Source of the DNA: Mytilus galloprovincialis
Taxonomy: Eukaryota; Mollusca; Bivalvia; Mytilida; Mytilidae
DNA length: 64,000 nt
Direction: 5' to 3'
NCBI RefSeq assembly: GCF_965363235.1
Contig: NC_134849.1
Coordinates: 13,666,863-13,730,862, forward strand
A program made the translations under genes and the position numbers. This document shows positions 59,101 to 64,000 of this stretch, in pieces; the stretch's first letter is position 1; each line of letters starts with the position of its first letter. The notes under the pieces are model-generated. The model had not been told where the DNA came from, made no database searches, and worked only from the letters and a program-made list of their open reading frames with translations.

Positions 59101-62100
59101 TCTTTATATTCTTTGCCTCTTTTTCTCTATTCTTTATATTCTTTGTCTCTTTTTCGCTATTCTTTATATTCTTTGCCTCTTTTTCTCTATTCTTTATATT
59201 CTTTGCCTCTTTTTCTCTATTCTTTATATTCTTTGTCTCTTTTTCTCTATTCTTATATTCTTTGTCTCTTTCTCTATTCTTTATATTCTTTGCCTCTTTT
59301 TCTCTATTCTTTATATTCTTTGCCTCTTTTTCTCTATTCTTTATATTCTTTGCCTCTTTTTCACTATTCTTTATATTCTTTGCCTCTTTTCTCTATTCTT
59401 TATATTCTTTGCCTCTTTTTCTCTATTCTTTATATTCTTTGCCTCTTTTTCTCTAATTTCTTTATATTCTTTGCCTCTTTTTCGCTATTTTTTATTTGTT
59501 TGGCCAATTGTAAGTATTGGTACACTTTCTATTCTGTTACCATGGTTACCCCTATCAAAACCCTCATTAAATCCATGCAGTAATTTCTAAAATCACAATT
59601 TTGATCTCAAAATTTTGTCTACTGTTCAATTTACAACATAATTTTTAACATAATATTTTTTTTGAATTTACAGACTTTTATTTATATTGGTTATCATTTT
59701 AATCAGAAGTACGTTACTAGATATAAATGGGGATGTCCCCAAAATATCATTTTAACTAAATGTTTACAACAGGTTTAATGAGGGTCTAATAATAAATTGA
59801 TGGTGTAAACAGAAAAGAAAAATATTCTTAAAATTGTAAAAACATTACAGAACAGAATAAAGAAATTACTTAATTATAGAAAAATTTAATGGTAAAATCC
59901 TTTTCTCATGAGTCAATTTCATACTATTTAGTAATTGTTTAATATTTTTAAAGATAATTAAAATGTCTTAAAAATATAGAATTTAAGGACTCCCATCAAG
60001 ACCCACTTTCATAACAAGAAACTGTAACCATTGTGGTAACAATGATTTACTTGAAATGTATGTTTTCCATATATAATGATATAAGAATAAAGATAAAAAA
60101 AATCATCTATGATTATCATAATACATCAACAAAATTTAAACAAAAATTTACTTGCGGTGAAAGTCATGAAATTAAAAGTCAATAGTGTTTATTTGTATTA
60201 TTACCATGATTATTTGTTAATTACATGTCGAAAATAATGAAAATTAGCTACAGTTGAGCTTGTGGTTTAGAGTCACGAATTTATACAATGTAATTGTGTT
60301 TAATTTGAAACCATGGAAATTCAGAATTTATCAAACATGCAAATGATTTATTATAATGCTTTAGAATAATCATTACTTAGAATCTAATGACAAAATATAT
60401 ACTTCATCATATTTATACACAATTAAGATAAATGCTTGTGTTCTACATTGTACTTCAATGTTTTCACCTTCCTCAAACAATTATTAACTATAAAATAGAT
60501 CTAGATCAACAAAAATCTCAGGTCAGACAAAAACTATGTACATATACCAATTTTTAATATAGGGTGACAACTTATAAATCAAGAAGTTACATGTATCAAA
60601 ACATTTTTGTGATACTAATTTTGATGCGCAAGATGTCCTGCGTTGATTTGTGACTTGTCAGTTGTGCTTTAATTGAAGATCTACAATGTTCAAAACTAAT
60701 TACAATACTGGATTTGACCTAAAATTGTTTACTTACAAAATTACAAATTGTGACTTGGATGGAGAATTGTCTCATTCAGGCACTCATATCCAGGGGTTTC
60801 ATTATCTTTTATGTTGATTGGTACTTTCCACGCTTCTAAGTGGTACTTTTCAATTTATTCCATTAATATCTTATATAAAAATTCCTACATTTAGGCGGTA
60901 CTTGTCAATAGCATAGGAGGACAAAAGTACCAGGTACACCGCCTCCTAATGAATGACCTGCATATCACTACTTGGATATGTATTCAGATAAAAATATATA
61001 TTAAAAGAGGGACAAATGATACCAGAGGGACAGTCAAACTCATAAATTGAAAATAAACTGACAATATGCCATGGCTAAAAAAAGACAAACAATAGTACAC
61101 ATGACACAACATATAAACTAAAGAAAAAACAACATGAACTCCACCAAAAACTGGGGGTGATCTCAGGTGCTCAAGAAGGGAACAGTAAGTAGATCCTGCT
61201 CCACATGTGGCACCTGTCGTGTTGCTCATGTTATAACAAATCTGGTAAATGTAGTCTAACTTTTGGTAGGTCACATTCATGAAGGGAAGGGGATTGTAGT
61301 TATGATGTAAGGAACATACATTGTATCTGATATCATATGTGAAACGGTTATTCCATAACGGTAAACCAACTCATGATGGCGTCCGTAAAATTTACGAAGG
61401 GATGATTTTAACTTCATCATTTGGAACTCTTGGTTTAATAGCTTCCTTAGCTTGTGAGCAGCAACCCTCTATCAAGAAAATCATGATAAGAAATAAATGT
61501 ACATGCAATAATATGCTTTTAAAACATTTATTTTCTTGTCCAATCATACATTTGTATGTCCATTTCAATTGCTGATCCTCCACCCCCATCCCCCCTTTTC
61601 CCCCCTGGATGCTACCACTAATATTCAATATTCGTTTTTAAAAAATGTCCATGTATTGAAAAAAGTTAATTATCAAATTTCTTGTTTCAGGAAATACAAC
61701 TCATGTCCTCCACCCTTTTTAAGTCAGTGCAAATGCAGGTGTGTTCAGTGGCGGATCCAGAAATTTTCATAAGTGGGGGCCCATTGACTGACATACGTGG
61801 GGGCCCATTGACTGACCTAAGAGGGGGCCCGCTCCAGTCACGCTTCAGTGATTCCCTATATAAGCAACCAAATTTTTTCCCCAAAAAGGGGGGGGGGGCC
61901 TTCTGGACCCCCCCCCTAACTCCGCCTCTGGTGTTAATAGTCCAAATAATCAAGGCTTCCTGAAAGAATGTTTATTTTTTTTGCTTTGCCACCTTATTTG
62001 CAATAAAGCTTCAAAGCAAAAGATGAAATAGCCTTTCAAGACATCATAATTATTTGGACTAGTATGTTAAATAATTTTTTTTTAAATTTTTATTCCCTGT

Positions 62101-62707
62101 AGGTTAACATGTACATGTATATAGTCAGATATATATATACAATTTGTATACTAATAAATGCAGAACTTTATATTTACTCTAAAAGATATATTTCTAAAAC
62201 ATTTGACTTTAAGATAAATAAAACTTAAAATTGTATTTTGTTTAAAAAAAAGTACAATAGTAGTTTATTTTTAGTTACTGTTACTGTCATGACTGTCACT
62301 AAAAAAAATAATGATATAACTTATAAGGATTAGAAAACTTAAATTATACCTTACCCAACATCACATTTGTAAAGATGAAATTTGGCATCAAACTTTTTCA
62401 TCAGATTTCCTGTTTCCTCGTTTGCTTTATCGTCAATATCCCATAGCACAAGGACAGCACCTAACTTTCCAAATTCCAATGCCAACTGTCTCCCAATACC
62501 TGAACCGCTCCCCGTAATTAATACTATCTCGCCCGTCACCGATTTGTTCGGAGGAGACACAAAAAATCTCCAAATCGATGTCATGTAAGCAACTAAAAAT
62601 GCCTTTAAAGCTTCAATGCAGTCAATAAAAATTGACATCTTCGTCTCTTTTTTCAACACACCTTCCTTTGACAACGCTCCGTTGTCTTCTGCATCAGGTA
62701 ACACCAT
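2918..62707 (-). CDS. SDR16C-family retinol dehydrogenase (RDH10 / SDR16C5-like), complete five-exon gene
   Basis: Join of complement exons 62707-62355, 15628-15463, 11899-11655, 8735-8610 and 3062-2918 gives 344 codons plus TGA. Seen: a hydrophobic N-terminal segment (about residues 25-50), the cofactor motif TGSGSGIG (65-72), acidic D90 after strand beta-2, CDVG (115-118), NNAG (142-145), and the catalytic set N167, S195, Y208 and K212 (YCASK). The C-terminal part has TGMFEGC, a PPLK turn, AILTNQ, PR and ILPVEAF, as in SDR16C enzymes. Known for the family: NAD(P)-dependent oxidation of retinol or 17-beta-hydroxysteroids at the ER or lipid-droplet surface. The C-terminal third resembles RDH10 most, while NNAGIVSG and TGMFEGC also fit SDR16C5. 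The vertebrate RDH10 insert before CDVG is absent. Substrate is inferred. It is the only gene I can support here; all satellites and mobile elements from 3 to 62 kb lie in its introns. Confidence 0.88.
3425..3525. repeat. Outlying copies of the 40-bp minisatellite
   Basis: Two or three GAGTTATCTCCCATAT-type units are separated from the main array (from about 4106) by the pearl-like element B. This suggests that the element inserted into the array. Confidence 0.65.
3590..4103. mobile_element. Pearl-like element B (about 170-bp core, ACRG tract, hairpin)
   Basis: Three core copies begin at AGCTTGATC (3604), AACTTGATC (3778) and AACTTGATC (3942). ACRG repeats follow at 4028-4044, then a stem AGTCCCC (4068-4074) / GGGGACT (4095-4101). 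The architecture matches element A but the sequence is different. The left border is uncertain. Confidence 0.65.
4106..6450. repeat. 40-bp minisatellite array in intron 4
   Basis: About 58 diverged units carry TTGAAAATATGGAGTTATC, TCCCATATAACTACAAAC and variants. A higher-order copy is visible: the block starting at 4989 recurs at 5341 (offset about 352 bp) with the same order of variants, including the unusual GGGGTTACAGTATC / GGGGTTACGGTATC unit. Stray units recur at about 6765-6805 and 7040-7066. Confidence 0.9.
6451..7382. other. Intron 4, unique-looking AT-rich DNA
   Basis: Apart from the two stray 40-bp units there is nothing recognisable. Confidence 0.5.
7383..7440 (+). repeat. Fragment of common mussel dispersed repeat
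   Basis: Contains GTGGATAGTTGTCTCATTGG and CAATCATACCA, also present in the longer copy at 19963-20174. Confidence 0.6.
7660..7815 (+). repeat. Island resembling satellite monomers (inverted orientation)
   Basis: Purine-rich DNA with AATAAAGAATAGAGAATAATG, GGGCAAAAAATATAAAG and similar words. These resemble the reverse complement of the 30-bp monomer of the intron 1 array (AAAGAATAGAG, GAGGCAAAGAATATAAAG). It is also similar over about 100 bp to 13256-13395. Confidence 0.45.
7828..8075. mobile_element. 248-bp MITE, TTA target duplication (PIF/Harbinger-like)
   Basis: Terminal inverted repeats of about 42 bp begin GGGACGACATCAAAAG (left 7828, right end 8075). They are flanked by TTA at 7825-7827 and 8076-8078, the three-base TWA duplication typical of PIF/Harbinger elements. 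The interior carries a G run of about 24 (7992-8015). There is no coding capacity. Confidence 0.7.
8398..8548. mobile_element. Short MITE-like element with GTAGCCAGG-type ends
   Basis: Begins CAGGCCTGTAGCCAGG and ends CCTGGCTATGGGTATG, an imperfect 16-bp inverted repeat. It lies in intron 4 just downstream of exon 4. Confidence 0.55.
8610..8735 (-). CDS. SDR16C gene exon 4 (substrate-side C-terminal region)
   Basis: This short exon was found by family similarity. The acceptor ATTTCAG ends at 8736, one base completes Arg255, 41 codons follow, then two bases and donor GTAAGT at 8609-8604. It encodes FPWILPPLK, TVEKIMQAILTNQQMIC and a hydrophobic PRSIYFFTFLK, which match the stretch after TGMFxGC in RDH10/SDR16C proteins. 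Phase agrees on both sides. Confidence 0.88.
8925..9050 (+). repeat. Diverged mussel repeat fragment plus 23-bp duplication
   Basis: GCTCATTGTTGAAAACC and GTGACCTATAGTT match the repeat at 19963-20174. A unit GGTGGACAGTCTCAAAGTAA is present twice at about 9004-9048. Confidence 0.55.
9051..10290. other. Intron 3, nothing recognised
   Basis: Small open frames at 9056-9289 and 9951-10229 show no family similarity and no splice or codon signature. They are treated as chance. Confidence 0.5.
10296..10416. mobile_element. Foldback (palindromic) MITE
   Basis: The left arm (10296-10350, ACTATGATATTTCTCCACTC) pairs with the right arm (10365-10416, GGAGAAATATCGTAAT) around a GCTTGGCAAGC loop region. 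Stem about 50 bp with mismatches. Confidence 0.65.
10905..11105. repeat. GTAATC / GATTAC cluster with inverted organisation
   Basis: About ten GTAATC words occur in the first half and GATTAC words dominate the second half, meeting at GTAATCGATTAC near 11016. It may be the end structure of a transposon. The start CAGGCATGGGG could be a terminal repeat, but no partner end was found. Confidence 0.5.
11112..11141. repeat. (TA)n microsatellite
   Basis: About 15 uninterrupted TA units in intron 3. Confidence 0.95.
11655..11899 (-). CDS. SDR16C gene exon 3 (Ser-Tyr-Lys catalytic exon)
   Basis: The acceptor TTTGCAG ends at 11900; 81 codons plus two bases follow, with donor GTATGA at 11654-11649. 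It carries NHGHIVNIASSTG with Ser195 exactly 13 residues before Tyr208, the YCASKFGVVGF active-site helix, TTLVCP and TGMFEGC. An open frame runs on to 11513 past the donor, but it loses family similarity at the junction and exon 4 restores it, so the read-through is intronic. Confidence 0.92.
12588..12650 (+). repeat. Fragment of common mussel dispersed repeat
   Basis: TTACTATGCAGTTTGGAC, TTGTTGAAGGCTGTACAGTG and ACCTATAGCTG match the copy at 19963-20174. Confidence 0.6.
12651..13255. other. Intron 2, AT-rich, nothing recognised
   Basis: Poly(T)/poly(A)-rich DNA without recognisable exons or repeats. Confidence 0.5.
13256..13395 (+). repeat. Second island resembling satellite monomers
   Basis: TTAGAGAATAGAGAATTAAA, TAGGCCAAAAAAATAAGAG and AAATATGAAGATTAG align with 7660-7815 and resemble the purine strand of the intron 1 monomer. 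The copy is diverged. Confidence 0.4.
13755..14273. mobile_element. Pearl-like element C
   Basis: Two core copies about 230 bp apart begin CACTATCATGTTCTATG (13767) and CACTATCATTTTCTATG (13997). They are followed by a long ACRG-type tract (14159-14233) and a terminal stem ATGCCCC (14243-14249) / GGGGCAT (14265-14271). Same family as the element at 19395-19861. Confidence 0.75.
14351..14964 (+). repeat. 41-bp minisatellite, about 15 copies, in intron 2
   Basis: Units start GTGGCAGCCATTTGTTATTG and end GAAGCCAGAGTACTT or ...TATTT. Copies are nearly identical; one lacks a base near 14563. Short open frames within it are by-products. Confidence 0.97.
15037..15452 (-). pseudogene. Degenerate duplicate of exon 2 3' part, split by a foldback MITE
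   Basis: 15037-15089 (CTCACTCAGTAATGGGTGAA ... GACCTTTTCTAT) matches the exon 2 donor end at 15457-15508. 15395-15452 (TGGGGTATTTAT ... GGTCCCTGATACAATGC) matches 15518-15552. Without the insertion the copies would be an adjacent duplication of about 110-115 bp. In the copy, the last codon before the donor reads TGA instead of TGG while a GTGAG donor core is kept, so use of this pseudo-exon would terminate translation. Confidence 0.8.
15084..15394. mobile_element. Foldback MITE with long palindrome
   Basis: Arms of about 78 bp (15084-15161 and 15168-15247) pair almost perfectly: GACAGTAATATTTTTTCTG with its complement, GAAATAACGT, GGTGCACACTG, AATAACGC. The loop is about 6 bases. The remaining roughly 145 bp up to 15394 also lies between the two halves of the exon duplicate, so it is probably part of the same insertion. 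Confidence 0.8.
15463..15628 (-). CDS. SDR16C gene exon 2 (NNAG motif)
   Basis: The acceptor TTGCAG ends at 15629. One base completes Gly118 and 55 codons follow, ending in a Trp (TGG), then donor GTGAGT at 15462-15457 (phase 0). It contains EVGDVAILINNAG, the NNAG strand, and the catalytic-support Asn in RVNLLAHYW. The 3' two-thirds has a degenerate second copy just downstream in the direction of transcription (15037-15452). Confidence 0.9.
15700..15826. mobile_element. GGATCC-ended MITE-like element
   Basis: Begins CTGGGGGATCCAGAA and ends AGGGATCCACCTATG. The interior GCTTCAGGGATTCCCTATAT, then ATCCAAATTTT, matches the element at 61746-61930. Confidence 0.65.
15830..17999. other. Intron 1, unique-looking AT-rich DNA
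   Basis: No repeat structure or exon recognised over about 2.1 kb. Confidence 0.5.
18000..19075. repeat. Three diverged tandem units of about 430-445 bp ending in an ACRG tract
   Basis: TACCATATTAAGCTGATTAA (about 18006), TACCATGTTAAGCAGCTTAA (about 18432) and TACCATGTTTAAAGCTGATT (about 18876) mark the same point in each unit. CCATAAAATAAG, TCAGTATT/CCAGTATC and AAAGCTAGAAAGTCA recur in the same order. ACAGACAGACGGGCA closes the last unit at about 19050-19066, as in pearl-like elements but with a much longer core. Confidence 0.65.
19395..19861. mobile_element. Pearl-like element D
   Basis: Same family as element C: core starts at 19434 and about 19601, with ACRG tract ACAGACGGACGG and diverged units (19771-19815). 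The terminal stem is ATGCCCC (19829-19835) / GGGGCAT (19853-19859). The left end TACATGGACGCCCCAC resembles element C's left end. Confidence 0.75.
19963..20174 (+). repeat. Long copy of a common mussel dispersed repeat
   Basis: Contains GGCCGTTAGTTTTCTTGTTT, GCTCATTGTTGAAGGCCGTA, GTGACCTATAGTTGTTAATG and GTTGTCTCATTGGCAATCAT in this order. I recognise it as a very frequent sequence in mytilid genomes. Shorter copies lie at 7383, 8925 and 12588. The mobile class is not clear from the sequence. Confidence 0.7.
20175..21830. other. Intron 1, mostly nothing; one (TA)n tract
   Basis: A TATATA-rich tract lies at 20570-20600. No exon seen. Confidence 0.5.
21834..21971. mobile_element. 138-bp MITE with about 22-bp terminal inverted repeats
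   Basis: Left end GGCCTTGAAGACATAAAACT and the right end, read in reverse, GGCCTCACGGTCATAAAACT. The interior contains two direct copies of ACAAAAATCATGCTCGAAA. Confidence 0.65.
22270..22900. mobile_element. Insertion inside the Tc1 element with a 72-bp foldback
   Basis: Arms 22731-22802 and 22816-22888 pair with only a few mismatches (AATTCATGGGGGCTTGAATA, ACCACGGGTTG, CCCTTTATG, ATATTTTACCCC) around a 13-base loop. CCCGTGGTAAAAT also recurs at about 22309, near the left border. No coding function was recognised. Borders are approximate. Confidence 0.7.
23040..23760 (+). pseudogene. Tc1-type transposase remnant
   Basis: Recognisable pieces lie in different frames: a first helix-turn-helix region (TEARWHIISITEAGM, then VGHHHSTISRF after a frame change), and a second (LKREWWPSRKLLTRTVRDRL, IRPFRRPLLTNRH) at 23280-23420. 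A C-terminal piece has LPWPDRSPDLNHIEHIWD at about 23500-23550, which keeps the final Glu of the DDE/D triad. The catalytic-core stretch between them, with the first two Asp residues, is deleted. Frameshifts and stops are present, so it is not functional. Confidence 0.88.
24000..24537. other. Unique-looking DNA before the satellite array
   Basis: No feature was recognised. Pyrimidine-rich sequence begins at about 24535. Confidence 0.5.
28544..29395. repeat. 213-bp higher-order repeat, four copies
   Basis: Seven-monomer blocks (one 33-bp and six 30-bp units) begin at the TTAATTG monomer at 28544, 28757, 28970 and 29183, with similar variant order. The same 213-bp spacing is seen at 35815/36028, 36910/37123, 40157/40370, 41252/41465 and 48095/48308. 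Confidence 0.8.
29183..47912. repeat. About 6.4-kb block repeated at about 12.28-kb offset
   Basis: Landmarks at 30425, 31504, 31685, 31943, 32339 and 32611 recur exactly 12,282 bp later (42707, 43786, 43967, 44225, 44621, 44893). Those at 33873, 34131 and 34706 recur 12,280 bp later, so one 2-bp change (probably TA) separates the copies. Inside each copy a block also repeats at 2,186 bp (30425/32611; 42707/44893). Confidence 0.85.
34880..43550. repeat. 4,342-bp tandem duplication within the array
   Basis: Sequence around 35621-38263 recurs at 39963-42605: the 880-codon minus-strand translations are identical. The flanking landmarks 34706-35632 and 39108-39974 keep the same 4,342-bp offset at their right ends. 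Borders are approximate. Confidence 0.85.
51447..52260. repeat. 274-bp higher-order repeat, three copies
   Basis: Blocks begin at 51447, 51721 and 51995 with the same monomer order, including CTATATA and GACCC variants not common elsewhere. Confidence 0.85.
54137..57345. repeat. 2,022-bp repeated block near the array's right end
   Basis: Landmarks at 54555 and 54943 recur at 56577 and 56965. The 126-codon open stretches starting at 54943 and 56965 are identical. The block includes the CTATACTAATTATA and CTCTAATTTCTTTATA variants that mark this part of the array. Confidence 0.8.
59501..61004. other. Intron 1, AT-rich, nothing recognised
   Basis: No exon or repeat structure except a weak GAATTGTCTCATTCAGGCAC match near 60763 to the mussel repeat at 20120. 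Confidence 0.5.
61005..61510 (-). mobile_element. 3' end of a truncated retroelement with reverse-transcriptase tail fragment
   Basis: On the minus strand about 61490-61330 reads, in one frame, KLLNQEFQMMKLKSSLRK then FYGRHHELVYRYGI. I recognise this as the C-terminal end of a reverse-transcriptase protein very common in mussel repeats. Stops and a truncated 5' side show it is dead. The following 300 bases (to 61005) are its 3' tail, including GAGGGACAGTCAAACTC, which recurs inverted at 63385-63515. The element class is uncertain. Confidence 0.6.
61746..61930. mobile_element. 185-bp MITE with CAGNGGCGGA ends
   Basis: Begins CAGTGGCGGATCCAG and ends TCCGCCTCTG (9 of 10 bases inverted-repeat match). 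Flanked by GTGTT on both sides (61741-61745, 61931-61935), a likely target-site duplication. It contains a duplicated GGGGGCCCATTGACTGAC unit and G/C runs. Confidence 0.75.
61936..62350. other. Intron 1 adjoining exon 1, nothing recognised
   Basis: AT-rich with a short TATATA tract near 62130. Confidence 0.5.
62355..62707 (-). CDS. SDR16C gene exon 1 (start, membrane anchor, cofactor motif)
   Basis: Encodes residues 1-117 plus two bases of codon 118. The ATG at 62707 is the first Met after an in-frame TGA five codons upstream and has A at -3 and G at +4. A second Met at residue 24 (62638-62636) also has A at -3 and would start directly before the membrane segment, which is where most family members begin. 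Hydrophobic residues about 25-50 are followed by the basic/Pro boundary PPNK, then TGSGSGIG and the LWDID turn. The splice donor is GTAAGG at 62354-62349, phase 2. Confidence 0.88.
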
Positions 62708-63380
62708 CCTTCGTTTTCATATAGGCCTGCTGTCAATCATAACATTGTTGAACTGTGACCTTTTGACATATGAACTTAATATTGTTCCTTATATCAACGA
62801 AGGAAAAACATTTTTTACATATTTGTACAATTACAAACAGGAATTAATTTATTTGAGAATATTTGTAGTTTTTTGTTGATAAAACTAATTTTAACACTAA
62901 AAATGTCAAAATTTCGTCCCATTTGAATTGAACGATTATTTTCTTTTCAATCTCATAATTGTTTTAAGCGGCCTTTTCCAATTTGGCAGTCATGGCAGAC
63001 AAGTACGTAAAATTTTAGCGCAACCCAATCCATATCAATCTGGCGTTAAAGTGTTAATAATTTTGTCAATAAATGTATGCAATTGAAAATAGAAACCATA
63101 ATTATGCATTCCCGATTTTTATTTTTAATAATTAAACATAGAAATGTGAAATTGCACTTCTTTAATGCTGGTGGTTCACGTGTACACCTCTTGCACAACT
63201 ACATAATTTTGCAGTTGTTTAAGTCATTGGAAAACCAACATTATAATTATATTGACATGTACTATGATGCTACTACACAGACCTGTACTGATTAATGTTG
63301 AAGTCCACAAAATAGTCTGAGTACATGTTATTATTAAAGCTTGTGATAAAGGTACACGTTATTTAAGTTCGTGTTGTTTA
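62708..63380 (-). promoter_or_regulatory. Presumed 5' UTR and promoter region of the SDR16C gene
   Basis: Inferred from position only. An in-frame TGA lies five codons before the start. A CCAAT-type sequence (ACCCAATCC, 63023-63031, plus strand) lies about 320 bases upstream. No clear TATA box at a defined distance. An untranslated upstream exon cannot be excluded. Confidence 0.3.
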
Positions 63381-63384
63381 TTCT

Positions 63385-63515
63385 TTAGTTTTCTATGTTG
63401 TGTCGTGTGTGCTGTTGTTTGTTTGTCTTTTTCGTTTTTAGCCATGGCGTTGTCAGTTTGTTTTAGATTTACGAGTTTGACTGTCCCTTTGGTATCTTTC
63501 GTCCCTCTTATGATT
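63385..63515 (+). repeat. Retroelement 3' tail fragment, inverted relative to 61005-61140
   Basis: GTTTTCTATGTTGTGTCGTG, AGCCATGGCGTTGTCAGTTT and GAGTTTGACTGTCCC match the reverse complement of 61010-61130. It carries only the tail, no coding part. Confidence 0.7.
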
Positions 63516-63599
63516 ATGACGTCTGACAAGGCTATTTTAATATTTTTCATCATCACGTCATAATTATTTGGACTACGTTATTTAGCTCAATAAAAAGTT

Positions 63600-64000
63600 T
63601 GTTGGTTGCTTAACGTCCAGTGGCAAATATCTCGTGCCTGTTCAGGACGAGAAAAAGTTGACAATAAATACATTGGGTAGGTCTCGCCTTCGGGGGGGGG
63701 TGTATTTTGACTGCCACTGCCAAGGGGGTCTCATTGGGGGTTCCGATCCCGGATCCCGCTTACTGTTGTGTGGGAATTTCCTGTGTCCGGATAGACCTCA
63801 TTTTCCGTTTTCACTACACAACGCTCCACTGCAGTCTACAGCAAGTGTTTAACTGCTGGTCGGGAGAAGTATAAGTGAGCATATTTCTGTTCCCCAGTCA
63901 CCCTTTTGGGAAGAGGGGGGGGGGAGCAAAAAGATTGTTCAAACACTAGTACGACCTGTAGTCATTTGTTCTAAACATTTACACTGGGTTCTCGCTAAGG
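63600..64000. repeat. Probable dispersed repeat running off the window
   Basis: Contains GTTGGTTGCTTAACGTCCAG and TGGCAAATATCTCGTGC, which I recognise from many mussel loci. G runs lie near 63694 and 63917. No exon recognised. Confidence 0.45.

Larger units (their letters stand above)
24538..59500. repeat. Giant 30-bp satellite array (about 35 kb) in intron 1
   Basis: A representative monomer is 25081-25110: TTTGCCTC, a T5 tract, CTCTATT (or CACTATT), CTTTATA (or CATTATA), then TTC. About 1,150 monomers lie in one orientation with no break by other DNA. Recurrent variants are GTCTC for GCCTC; TTGTTTG, TTATTTG or TTTTTTG for TTCTTTG; a 33-bp form with TTCTTAATTGCC; 29-bp forms missing one T; and (TA)n expansions after CTTTATA. 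The ends are slightly degenerate (24538-24600; 59455-59500 with CGCTATTTTTTATTTG). Very long open frames occur in all three plus frames and on the minus strand because 30 and 33 are multiples of three. These translate to repetitive FFIFFASFSL- or KNREKEAKNI-like peptides with no independent coding evidence. Confidence 0.99.

Noticed and set aside
24538..59500. CRISPR-like array (short regular repeats)
   Set aside because: The repeats are contiguous with no unique spacers, and the setting is a spliced animal gene.
24448..59583. Very long open frames (up to about 1,700 codons) encoding hydrophobic FFIFFASFSL-type repeats on the plus strand
   Set aside because: They follow from a stop-free 30/33-bp tandem repeat open in all three frames at once, switch frame at every 29-bp unit, and have no splice, codon or family evidence. 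They also lie antisense to a real intron.
62382..62879. Plus-strand open frames at 62382-62588 and 62616-62879
   Set aside because: The first and part of the second are antisense shadows of exon 1; the rest has no recognisable similarity.
63634..63852. 72-codon plus-strand open frame near the right edge
   Set aside because: It overlaps what looks like a common dispersed repeat and G-rich low-complexity sequence. No domain was recognised.

Overview
The window looks like nuclear DNA of a bivalve mollusc, most likely a mytilid mussel. It is AT-rich, has spliced genes with GT-AG introns, and is full of short dispersed repeats that I recognise as common in mussel genomes: ACRG-tetranucleotide 'pearl-like' elements, foldback MITEs, a Tc1 remnant and truncated retroelement tails. 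There is no sign of bacterial, organellar or viral gene organisation. The species call is inference.

Only one protein-coding gene can be supported, and it appears complete. It lies on the minus strand and fills almost the whole window. It is a membrane-anchored short-chain dehydrogenase/reductase of the SDR16C group (retinol dehydrogenase 10 / epidermal retinol dehydrogenase 2-like), assembled here from five exons: 62707-62355, 15628-15463, 11899-11655, 8735-8610 and 3062-2918. All junctions have GT/AG ends and compatible phases and give one 344-residue reading frame. The introns are 46.7, 3.6, 2.9 and 5.5 kb.

Intron 1 is dominated by one tandem array at about 24538-59500 (roughly 35 kb, some 1,150 monomers of 30 bp). 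It is pyrimidine-rich on the plus strand and therefore purine-rich in the pre-mRNA of the host gene. It has 33-bp and 29-bp variant monomers, embedded (TA)n tracts and several layers of higher-order repetition (213, 274, 2,022, 2,186, 4,342, about 7,940 and about 12,281 bp). Its period is a multiple of three and the monomer lacks stops in several frames, so it produces enormous open frames on both strands. I treat these as artefacts.

The other introns also carry tandem or mobile DNA: a 40-bp minisatellite in intron 4 (4106-6450), a 41-bp minisatellite in intron 2 (14351-14964), four pearl-like elements, and MITEs with terminal inverted repeats. A degenerate copy of the 3' part of exon 2 sits just downstream of the real exon and is split by a foldback element.

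I found no CRISPR array, operon, phage, toxin or defence system. The most notable items are the intronic satellite with its nested organisation, its possible dispersed relatives elsewhere in the gene, and the split exon-2 duplicate.
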